A stretch of DNA of 16,317 nt from Planctomycetota bacterium (GTDB lineage Bacteria > Planctomycetota > JAMOSO01). The DNA is taken from NCBI GenBank assembly GCA_027063065.1, contig JAMOSO010000017.1:1-16317 (forward strand), written 5' to 3'. Positions within the stretch are counted from its first letter, which is position 1. Each line of letters opens with the position of its first letter. Made by a program: the position numbers and the translations under genes. Below, piece after piece: positions 6,195 through 12,032 of this stretch. The notes under the pieces were generated by a model. It was not told where the DNA came from. It saw nothing but the letters and a program-made list of their open reading frames with translations, and made no database searches.

Positions 6195-7700
6195 ATGAAT
6201 CTTGAAGAATTAATTAATCAAAGTAATGCGCTTATTCGTCAGGATAAAGATAATCTAGTAGCCGAGATTAAGATTCACGGTTATGATGGTAAAATAGACG
6301 ATATTATTACTATTATTAAACAAAACAAAACAAAATTAGATGACGATGCATCTATTTTGGAGCAAAAAATAATAGAATATCAAAAAATTTTAGAAAAACG
6401 CAGTAAACCTGTTTTGAAATTAACCCAGGCAGCTTTAACACTCTGCCTTTCTCAAGGAGCAGAGATGGATGATCTCGATGACTTATTAGGTGAAGATAAT
6501 AAAGAAACAAATACAGAAGTGGATTTAGATGAGTTATTAGGCGAACAAAGCGCAACGGAAGAAGTTGACTTAGATGCACTCTTAGATGATGTTACACAAA
6601 CTGATTCACCAGATAGTGTTGAAGCTCCATCAACTTCCGATGAAGGTGATGGGTTAGATGCTTTATTAGAAGAAACTAATGAAAATATAGACGAAACTGA
6701 TGGTTTAGACTCTTTATTGGATGAAAGTTCTGACACTGAGGATAATGGTTCAAAAGATGATTTAGATGCTTTATTGGATACAAATACTGACTTAACTGAA
6801 TCAACTGACGACCCTGTTGATGAAGACAATATAAATGAAGATGTTGTTTCAGGTGCTTGTGCTAAGGATGAGTTATCTGCCGATGAGGTGGTTGAGACTG
6901 AAAATGCTATAGAAGAGCCTCTTGATGATGCTAAAGTGGAAGATGAAACTACAGAAAAAGATATTAGTGAAGAATTAGAAATAACTAATAATGTTACAGA
7001 AGAAGCCTCAGCAGATACAGTTGATGAAGACAATATAAATGAAGATGTTGTTTCAGGTGCTTGTGCTAAGGATGAGTTATCTGCCGATGAGGTGGTTAAG
7101 ACTGAAGATGCTATAGAAGTGCCTCTTGATGATGCTAAAGTGGAAGATGAAACTACAGAAAAAGATATTAGTGAAGAATTAGAAATAACTAATAATGTTA
7201 CAGAAGAAGCCTCAATAGATACGGTTGAGGTTGACGATGTAAGTGAGAATGATGACAATGCAGAAACTGCAACAGTAGATGAAAATGAAAAGTCAATAAT
7301 ACCAGAAGATGAATTACTTTCTGAGGTGATGGATTTTACAGAGGAAAGTGACGAATCTGATTTAGATTTAGATTTAGATATTGATGAACATATTGAAAAT
7401 ATTCAAAGTGGGTTTATCGCTAGCGTTAAAGAAGCTGGAACTAAAGTTAGAATAGAGGGGGAAGAAATTAGCAATGAAAAGGTGCTAAGTTCTACATTTA
7501 GACTGCTTTCTGTAATTGATGGAGAAGATACAGTATTGTTAGAGTCCGATAAAAAAGAAACAATTGCCAATGAGTATATATCTCAATTAAATCAATTTAA
7601 AGCGAGTGAGTTATGTGTAGTTGAAGTTTTGTATAAAGAATTACAGGTAAAACGTTATGAATCTATCGAAATGCCTATTAATGTAGGTGTAAAGTTTTAA
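6195..7700 (+). CDS. acidic, repeat-containing protein with six LDxLL motifs
   Basis: I do not recognise this 501-aa protein. Residues 1-80 look helical and partly coiled-coil (ILEQKIIEYQKILEKR at 54-69) and contain no signal peptide. Residues 91-207 are a low-complexity Asp/Glu tract with six LDxLL motifs at 94, 111, 126, 154, 171 and 190. Residues 208-343 are two nearly identical 68-residue units, each with one cysteine in SGACAKDEL. More acidic linker follows. Residues from about 390 to 501 look folded, with mixed helix and strand, ending in NVGVKF. Very strong acidity predicts a disordered, soluble middle. The LDxLL elements resemble short helical docking motifs; binding is inference. It starts 1 nt after the Zn-ribbon stop, and its TAA overlaps the next ATG (TAATG, 7698-7702). 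There is no homology-based function. Confidence 0.88.
   Translation: MNLEELINQSNALIRQDKDNLVAEIKIHGYDGKIDDIITIIKQNKTKLDDDASILEQKIIEYQKILEKRSKPVLKLTQAALTLCLSQGAEMDDLDDLLGEDNKETNTEVDLDELLGEQSATEEVDLDALLDDVTQTDSPDSVEAPSTSDEGDGLDALLEETNENIDETDGLDSLLDESSDTEDNGSKDDLDALLDTNTDLTESTDDPVDEDNINEDVVSGACAKDELSADEVVETENAIEEPLDDAKVEDETTEKDISEELEITNNVTEEASADTVDEDNINEDVVSGACAKDELSADEVVKTEDAIEVPLDDAKVEDETTEKDISEELEITNNVTEEASIDTVEVDDVSENDDNAETATVDENEKSIIPEDELLSEVMDFTEESDESDLDLDLDIDEHIENIQSGFIASVKEAGTKVRIEGEEISNEKVLSSTFRLLSVIDGEDTVLLESDKKETIANEYISQLNQFKASELCVVEVLYKELQVKRYESIEMPINVGVKF
6816..7223 (+). repeat. 204-bp in-frame tandem duplication
   Basis: Copies at 6816-7019 and 7020-7223 differ by my reading at six bases only. 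Four residues change (E to K, N to D, E to V, A to I, the last needing two base changes) and one change is silent. The unit is exactly 68 codons, so the reading frame is kept. A start of a third unit (GTTGA) follows at 7224 but diverges at once. This is a recent duplication within the acidic protein. Confidence 0.95.
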
Positions 7701-8425
7701 TGGGTGTATTTGGTGATGTTGTCAAATCGTTTGTTACTCTAGCATTGAGTGACAGCGTTGTAGACGATAATTATAGGTTGGGGCTTGAGCAGGCGTCTAA
7801 GCATTATCTAAACGCTGTTGAGTCTCGATCTGATGCCGAATTTAAAAAAGTTTTTCAGATTTTACAAGCATTAGACAAATTTATTCCTAGTGACGCATCT
7901 GCGATTATAAACAAGTATCAATTATTAATACAAACTCATCTTAAAGTAGCTGAAATTGCATTAGAAAATTTGCAATTAGATTTACAAAAAGCAGATGGCA
8001 ATGCTCAAACTCCTGACGAAGAAAAACCTGTAAATAGTTTACATTTAGAATTAGCTAATATTATACAGCACTTAGAAGCCGCTGAGGTTAAAAAAGATTA
8101 TTTATTAAGGCAGTCGTATAGTGTTAAAAATGATGCTGAGCTTAAAGATGTAAAATCTAAAATATTGCAATTAAAACAAAGAAAGCACGAGTTAGAAAAT
8201 GCTATTTTGATGGCCACTAGCAGAGGGGCCGAAAAGAAAGTAATGAAGTCTGCTTATGAAAATAAAATAAATATAGCGTTGCGAGCAACTTTAGAGTGTT
8301 TAGTAGAATTAAACGGTATAACTGATTTTAGTTCTAAGAATGCGCAACAAAAAACAGAGTTAATTTCTAATGCAAAAAAAGCAATCGAATATATAAATAA
8401 TGCATTAAAGGAGGCTGTCCATTGA
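7700..8425 (+). CDS. helical protein of unknown function
   Basis: I do not recognise this 241-aa protein. It appears all-helical and soluble, with no signal peptide or transmembrane segment. The N-terminus MGVFGDVVKSFVTLAL is amphipathic and might touch membrane. Residues about 20-100 contain helices reminiscent of a TPR-like hairpin (GLEQASKHYLNAVESR), but no clear repeat consensus. A Pro/Asp/Glu linker at about 100-110 leads into a long coiled-coil (about 115-170, including KSKILQLKQRKHELENAIL) and a final helical bundle ending in AKKAIEYINNALKEAVH. The ATG overlaps the stop of the acidic protein by one base and the stop overlaps the yicC start by TTGA, so it is embedded in a translationally coupled run. 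A partner or scaffold role for its neighbours is inference. Confidence 0.85.
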   Translation: MGVFGDVVKSFVTLALSDSVVDDNYRLGLEQASKHYLNAVESRSDAEFKKVFQILQALDKFIPSDASAIINKYQLLIQTHLKVAEIALENLQLDLQKADGNAQTPDEEKPVNSLHLELANIIQHLEAAEVKKDYLLRQSYSVKNDAELKDVKSKILQLKQRKHELENAILMATSRGAEKKVMKSAYENKINIALRATLECLVELNGITDFSSKNAQQKTELISNAKKAIEYINNALKEAVH

Positions 8426-9291
8426 GTATTAAGAGTATGACTGGTTTTGCCAGTTTGAGCCAAGAGGGTGTGGATTTTCAAATACAAGCAACAATATCTA
8501 GCGTAAATGGTAAAGGTGCTCAAGTTAAAGTGAGATTGCCAGAGGCCTACCGTCATTTAGATATACCAATTAGAAAGAAAATAGCTTCACAAATATCACG
8601 AGGTAGTATCAATTTAAGTGTAAATATTCATTTGGATAATTCTATGCCAATTAAAATAGATAAATCTCGTTTAACCTCTTTTTTAAAAAGTATAGAAGAT
8701 GCTACGGGATACAAGCCTACTGAAGTTAGTATTCAAGATATCTCAGTAATACCAGATATATTTATAGAGGATATAGATGTAGTACGTGCAGATATAGAGC
8801 TAGCTATTGATCAAATAATAACAAATTTGTTAAATGACTTTAATCAAATGCGTACGGTAGAGGGTAGCTCTCTTAAAATAAACTTGGAATCACAATTGTC
8901 TGAAATAAAGAAATTAGTGAAAGAAATAAGAGATTTATCCGCTGGGGCTGTTGAAATAAATATGCAAAAAATTAAAGATAGAGTGCATAATCTTTTAAGT
9001 GGTTACGATCAGGAGATAAAACGAGAGGATATGTTACGCGAAGTAGCTATTTTAGCAGATAAATGTGATATTACAGAGGAATTAGACCGTTTAGATGCAC
9101 ATATACCAGCTTTTCAAAAAGCCTTGTCTGAAGGTAGGGTAGGTAAGAAATTAGATTTTATTTTACAAGAAATGAATCGGGAGACTAATACAACTGGTTC
9201 TAAAACTTCTCAGGTAGAAGTTTCAGAAAGGGTTATTTCTATCAAGAGTTTAATCGAGGCTATGCGTGAGCAGTCATTAAATATAGAATAA
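8422..9291 (+). CDS. yicC: YicC-family endoribonuclease
   Basis: The YicC/YloC family comprises endoribonucleases; E. coli YicC is reported to take part in decay of the small RNA RyhB. The 289-aa length is standard. The N-terminal signature SMTGFA (5-10) is present, followed by RLPEAYRHLD (38-47) and RGSINLSV (60-67). The C-terminal DUF1732 part is well conserved: REVAILADKCDITEELDRL (206-224), GKKLDFILQEMNRETNTTGS (241-260) and a terminal REQSLNIE. The start is TTG at 8422, chosen because an AAAGGAGG Shine-Dalgarno (8407-8414) sits 7 nt upstream and the SMTGF motif then falls at the usual position. The TTGA overlap with the previous stop suggests coupling. The common downstream partner gmk is absent; tRNA genes follow. 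Confidence 0.95.
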   Translation: MSIKSMTGFASLSQEGVDFQIQATISSVNGKGAQVKVRLPEAYRHLDIPIRKKIASQISRGSINLSVNIHLDNSMPIKIDKSRLTSFLKSIEDATGYKPTEVSIQDISVIPDIFIEDIDVVRADIELAIDQIITNLLNDFNQMRTVEGSSLKINLESQLSEIKKLVKEIRDLSAGAVEINMQKIKDRVHNLLSGYDQEIKREDMLREVAILADKCDITEELDRLDAHIPAFQKALSEGRVGKKLDFILQEMNRETNTTGSKTSQVEVSERVISIKSLIEAMREQSLNIE

Positions 9292-9304
9292 TTTTAAAAA
9301 AGGC

Positions 9305-9332
9305 TTGCATTTAAATTTAATTTTATTAAAGT
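9305..9332 (+). promoter_or_regulatory. possible promoter of the tRNA-Cys/tRNA-Leu unit
   Basis: TTGCAT (9305-9310) and TAAAGT (9327-9332) with 16-bp spacing predict a start about 11 nt before tRNA-Cys. Each hexamer matches four of six consensus bases. No terminator follows yicC, so read-through from the upstream cluster is an alternative source of tRNA precursor. Confidence 0.4.
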
Positions 9333-9349
9333 ATCGCCTCCACATTTGA

Positions 9350-9425
9350 GGTGGCATGGCCAAGTGGCTAAGGCAAAGGTTTGCAAAACCTTCATTCCCC
9401 GGTTCGAATCCGGGTGCCACCTCCA
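9350..9425 (+). tRNA. tRNA-Cys (anticodon GCA), CCA encoded
   Basis: Acceptor stem GGTGGCA/TGCCACC, D-arm GCC/GGC, anticodon stem AAGGT/ACCTT around loop TTGCAAA (anticodon GCA), variable loop CATTC, and T-arm CCCGG-TTCGAAT-CCGGG. The discriminator is U73 (9422), the known cysteine identity base, and it is followed directly by an encoded CCA (9423-9425). Confidence 0.97.
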
Positions 9426-9437
9426 TAAAAGAACTCA

Positions 9438-9522
9438 GGCCGAGTGGTGGAATTGGCAGACACGTGGGATTTAAAATCCCATTCCCGTTAAGGGAGTACC
9501 GGTTCAAGTCCGGTCTCGGCTA
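9438..9522 (+). tRNA. tRNA-Leu (anticodon TAA)
   Basis: An 85-nt class II tRNA. Acceptor GGCCGAG/CTCGGCT ends in a G1-U72 wobble, with discriminator A73 as expected for leucine. The anticodon stem is TGGGA/TCCCA around loop TTTAAAA (anticodon TAA, reading UUA). A long variable arm with CCC/GGG stem follows, then T-arm ACCGG-TTCAAGT-CCGGT. CCA is not encoded. It lies 12 nt after tRNA-Cys, probably in one transcript. Confidence 0.97.
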
Positions 9523-9530
9523 TTAATACT

Positions 9531-9567
9531 AAATGGCAATCACTGAAAAGTGGTTGCCATTTTTTTT
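9531..9567 (+). terminator. intrinsic terminator after tRNA-Leu
   Basis: ATGGCAATCACT (9533-9544) pairs with AGTGGTTGCCAT (9549-9560) with a single G-U pair, closed by a GAAA tetraloop. Flanking A and T bases can extend the stem. A run of eight T (9560-9567) follows. It should end tRNA (and any yicC read-through) transcripts and insulate the purine operon. Confidence 0.92.
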
Positions 9568-9587
9568 GGTGAAACTACAAATTTCTA

Positions 9588-9607
9588 TGTTATAATTAAA
9601 CGTTTAA
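9588..9607 (+). promoter_or_regulatory. extended -10 promoter with palindromic operator candidate before purH
   Basis: A perfect TATAAT (9591-9596) preceded by TG-T (9588-9590) forms an extended -10, which explains the lack of a good -35. The perfect 12-bp palindrome TTAAACGTTTAA (9596-9607) starts at the last base of the -10 and covers the expected start point near 9603. Its core AAACGTTT matches the centre of the E. coli PurR box. Repression of the purine operon by a LacI-family protein is a reasonable inference, not proven. Confidence 0.6.
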
Positions 9608-9629
9608 AAATAAAATATATGGAGTAGTA

Positions 9630-10232
9630 ATGCCTAAAATAAAACGAGCTTTGGTTAGTGTTTCAGATAAATCTGGTATTCTTGAATTTTGTCAGGGCTT
9701 AAGTAATTTAGGCATTGAAATTGTTTCGACTGGTGGAACATCTAAACTGTTAAAAGATAATAATGTGCCTGTAATGGATGTTTCAGAAGTAACTGGTTTT
9801 CCAGAGATGATGAACGGCAGAGTTAAAACATTACATCCTAAAATTCATGGAGGCATTTTGGCTGTTCGCGATAATCCAGAGCATGTTACAGCTATGCAAG
9901 AACACGATATTACAGGTATAGATATGGTTGTAGTTAATTTATATCCATTTGAAGAAGTAATGAAAAAAACTAATGTATCATTAGAAGAACTAATAGAAAA
10001 TATCGATATTGGCGGTCCAACTATGATTCGTTCTGCTGCAAAAAACAATCGTGATGTTACCGTCGTTGTGTCTCCTGATGATTATGCTAAAGTTTTAGAT
10101 ATGCTTAAAAATAATCAATTAGAAATTCCACAACAACAAAATCTAGAATTGGCTATTAAAGCCTTTGGGCGCACAGCTCAGTACGATACTACAATCAATA
10201 CTACTTTAGCAAAGCGTATACAAGGAGAATAA
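9630..10232 (+). CDS. purH: IMP cyclohydrolase (stand-alone PurH N-terminal domain)
   Basis: Closes the ring of FAICAR to give IMP, the last step of de novo purine synthesis. The 200-aa product covers only the cyclohydrolase (MGS-like) domain. Normal PurH is above 500 aa, with an AICAR transformylase domain that is absent here. Conserved pieces are SDKSGI (12-17), STGGT (33-37), GRVKTLHPKIHGGIL (63-77), NLYPF (103-107) and DIGGPTMIRSAAKN (126-139). Residues equivalent to the known catalytic set of PurH are present (K66, Y105, D126, K138). The stop is followed by purD one base later with no leftover transformylase sequence, so this is a genuine split form rather than a frameshift. GGAG at 9621-9624 precedes the ATG by 5 nt. 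AICAR formylation must be encoded elsewhere. Confidence 0.93.
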   Translation: MPKIKRALVSVSDKSGILEFCQGLSNLGIEIVSTGGTSKLLKDNNVPVMDVSEVTGFPEMMNGRVKTLHPKIHGGILAVRDNPEHVTAMQEHDITGIDMVVVNLYPFEEVMKKTNVSLEELIENIDIGGPTMIRSAAKNNRDVTVVVSPDDYAKVLDMLKNNQLEIPQQQNLELAIKAFGRTAQYDTTINTTLAKRIQGE

Positions 10233-10233
10233 T

Positions 10234-11502
10234 GTGAAAGTTTTAGTTATAGGAAGTGGTGGGCGCGAACATGCATTAGCTTGGAAACTTTCTCAAAGCC
10301 CCAAAGTAAGTAAAATATTTTGTGCGCCTGGCAATGCAGGTATAGCCCAAATTGCAGAAAATATAGATTTGGCAGCTGATGATGTTACCGGCTTGGCAAT
10401 GTTTGCCAAAGATCAAGCTATCGATTTGACCGTAGTAGGTCCAGAAGTATCTTTGGTTGCAGGTATTGTAGATCGTTTTGAAGGGGCTGGAATGAGAATT
10501 TTTGGTCCAAAAAAAGAGGCTGCAATGTTAGAAGGTTGCAAAGAAGTTGCTAAAAAACTTATGCGAAACTATCAAATCCCTACAGCATCTTATGAAGGGT
10601 TTTCAGAATTAGAGCCAGCTATTAATTATATAAAAAATCAACCTCACCCATTAGTAGTCAAAGCTACTGGACTTGCTGCTGGAAAAGGTGTTGCCGTATG
10701 TGATAATGCGGAAGAGGCCATTGTGGCTGTAACAAAAATGATACGAGAGGAAGCATTTGGTTCCGCAGGTAGACGAGTTATTATAGAAGAGCGCATGAGC
10801 GGGCCAGAAGTGTCTATCTTATTATTTTGTGATGGTCAAAATATTGCTATGATGCCAGCTAGTCAGGATCACAAAGCAGCTTATGATGGTGGTAAAGGGC
10901 CTAATACAGGCGGAATGGGTGCGTTTTGTCCGTCACCATTGATGAACAAACAACTTGAAAAAGATATTATTGACAATATTGTTATACCCTCGGTACATGG
11001 TGCTAAGTGCGAGTTTGGCGGATTTAAAGGTATAATGTATATTGGTTTGATGTTAACCCCACAAGGGCCTAAAGTCTTAGAATATAATGTACGTTTTGGA
11101 GATCCTGAATGTCAACCTCTATTAATGATGTTAGAAACTGATTTAGTTGATGTAATCAATGCTGTTATTGATGGCAATTTAGACAAATTAGACATTAAAT
11201 GGAAAGAAGATAGCGCTTCGATTTGTTTGGTTTTAGCAGCAGGAGGCTATCCTGGCAAGTATGAAAAAGGCCTCGAAATAGAAGGCTTAGATGATGTTAG
11301 TCAAGAGACGGTTGTATTTCACGCAGGAACAAAAAAATCTAGGGCAGGTCAAATAGTTACAAATGGTGGGCGTGTCCTAGGAGTTTGTGCTACAGGTAAA
11401 GATTTAAAAGAAGCAGCTAGCAAATGCTATCAACAGGCCGAAAAAATAACTTTTCATGGTATGCAATATCGTACGGATATAGGTAGCTTTAATACAAAAT
11501 AA
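10234..11502 (+). CDS. purD: phosphoribosylamine-glycine ligase (GAR synthetase)
   Basis: Joins glycine to phosphoribosylamine with ATP, the second step of de novo purine synthesis. The 422-aa ATP-grasp enzyme is full length. Motifs: GSGGREHAL (7-15), VVGPE (67-71), the ATP-grasp loop KATGLAAGKGV (143-153), GPEVS (190-194), QDHKAAYDGGKGPNTGG (211-227) and the metal-binding EYNVRFGDPE (283-292), then the C-terminal domain. The start codon is GTG at 10234, set by AAGGAG (10222-10227) inside the end of purH with 6-nt spacing. An ATG two bases earlier would stop immediately (ATG TGA). It is the second gene of the purine operon. Confidence 0.97.
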   Translation: MKVLVIGSGGREHALAWKLSQSPKVSKIFCAPGNAGIAQIAENIDLAADDVTGLAMFAKDQAIDLTVVGPEVSLVAGIVDRFEGAGMRIFGPKKEAAMLEGCKEVAKKLMRNYQIPTASYEGFSELEPAINYIKNQPHPLVVKATGLAAGKGVAVCDNAEEAIVAVTKMIREEAFGSAGRRVIIEERMSGPEVSILLFCDGQNIAMMPASQDHKAAYDGGKGPNTGGMGAFCPSPLMNKQLEKDIIDNIVIPSVHGAKCEFGGFKGIMYIGLMLTPQGPKVLEYNVRFGDPECQPLLMMLETDLVDVINAVIDGNLDKLDIKWKEDSASICLVLAAGGYPGKYEKGLEIEGLDDVSQETVVFHAGTKKSRAGQIVTNGGRVLGVCATGKDLKEAASKCYQQAEKITFHGMQYRTDIGSFNTK

Positions 11503-11528
11503 ATGAAGAATATATTTTAAAGGTCTCA

Positions 11529-11738
11529 ATGATTGCCAGTGAAACTATAGTAGTAATTTTATGTTGCGCTTGTTTTGCCGCATTATTATGGGTATCTTTT
11601 TTGTTAGAAGGTGTTAAGGAAGAAGAAGATCGTAAAGACTTTGTAGAACAGCGTATGCGGAGTATACGTGAGGCAGAAGAAAAAAAGCGTCGCCGACAAT
11701 CTGGTCAAAGTCTTCATGAAATTACTAAAAAAGGATAA
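11529..11738 (+). CDS. small single-pass membrane protein (69 aa)
   Basis: Unrecognised small protein. Residues about 6-27 (TIVVILCCACFAALLWVSFLL) form one transmembrane helix containing a Cys-Cys-Ala-Cys run. Residues 28-69 are highly charged and probably helical (KEEEDRKDFVEQRMRSIREAEEKKRRR), with a basic end that favours a cytoplasmic C-terminus. AAAGG (11519-11523) lies 5 nt before the ATG. The stop is 2 nt before gatC, whose ribosome-binding site lies in this gene's last codons, so it is a real operon member. There is no sign of enzymatic function; a membrane tether or small regulator is possible. Confidence 0.75.
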   Translation: MIASETIVVILCCACFAALLWVSFLLEGVKEEEDRKDFVEQRMRSIREAEEKKRRRQSGQSLHEITKKG

Positions 11739-11740
11739 GT

Positions 11741-12028
11741 ATGAACTTTACAGAAGATAACGTCAGAGAAGTGGCTGCTCTTGCACGTTTAAAATTTGAT
11801 GATAAAAAAATTGCAAGTATGGCCGAACAGATGGACAAGATTGTTGGTTATGTTCAATTGATTCAAGACGCACCCGTTGATGATTTAGAACCTTTTATAT
11901 ATCCTACAGAGTTAACTAATGTACTTAGAGAGGATATTCCTCAAGAATCTTTGGCAACTGTAGATGTGCTAGCAAACTGTCATAAAGCGGACGAACATTT
12001 TTTTTATGTGCCTCCAGTAATTGAGTAA
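11741..12028 (+). CDS. gatC: Asp/Glu-tRNA amidotransferase subunit C
   Basis: Small subunit that wraps around GatA and stabilises the GatCAB complex, which amidates Glu-tRNA(Gln) and/or Asp-tRNA(Asn). The 95-aa length is typical. Family features visible are the N-terminal VREVAALARLKF (8-19), the helix with MDKIVGYVQLI and DAPVDDLEP, then LREDIPQESL and the terminal FFYVPPVIE (family FxVPxVIE). An AAAAAGGA ribosome-binding site lies in the end of the preceding gene. Gene order gatC-gatA-gatB is classical. The presence of the operon implies that GlnRS and/or AsnRS is missing from the genome, which cannot be checked here. Confidence 0.95.
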   Translation: MNFTEDNVREVAALARLKFDDKKIASMAEQMDKIVGYVQLIQDAPVDDLEPFIYPTELTNVLREDIPQESLATVDVLANCHKADEHFFYVPPVIE

Positions 12029-12032
12029 TTCT

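Noticed and set aside
6816-7223. CRISPR array or mobile-element repeat
   Set aside because: There are just two directly abutting in-frame copies, with no spacers, inverted ends or transposase; it is a gene-internal duplication.
6452-7258. Minus-strand 268-aa Ser/Thr-rich ORF
   Set aside because: It mirrors the Asp/Glu-rich acidic gene in antisense. Its Ser runs come from the same repeats, with no start signal or family match.
9277-9507. Minus-strand ORF of 76 aa across the tRNA-Cys/tRNA-Leu region
   Set aside because: It lies antisense to two well-formed tRNAs; peptides such as GFEPGNEGFAN are typical artefacts of translating tRNA antisense.
9630-10232. Frameshifted or truncated purH pseudogene
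   Set aside because: The domain ends cleanly, active-site residues are intact, and purD starts at once with no transformylase remnant.
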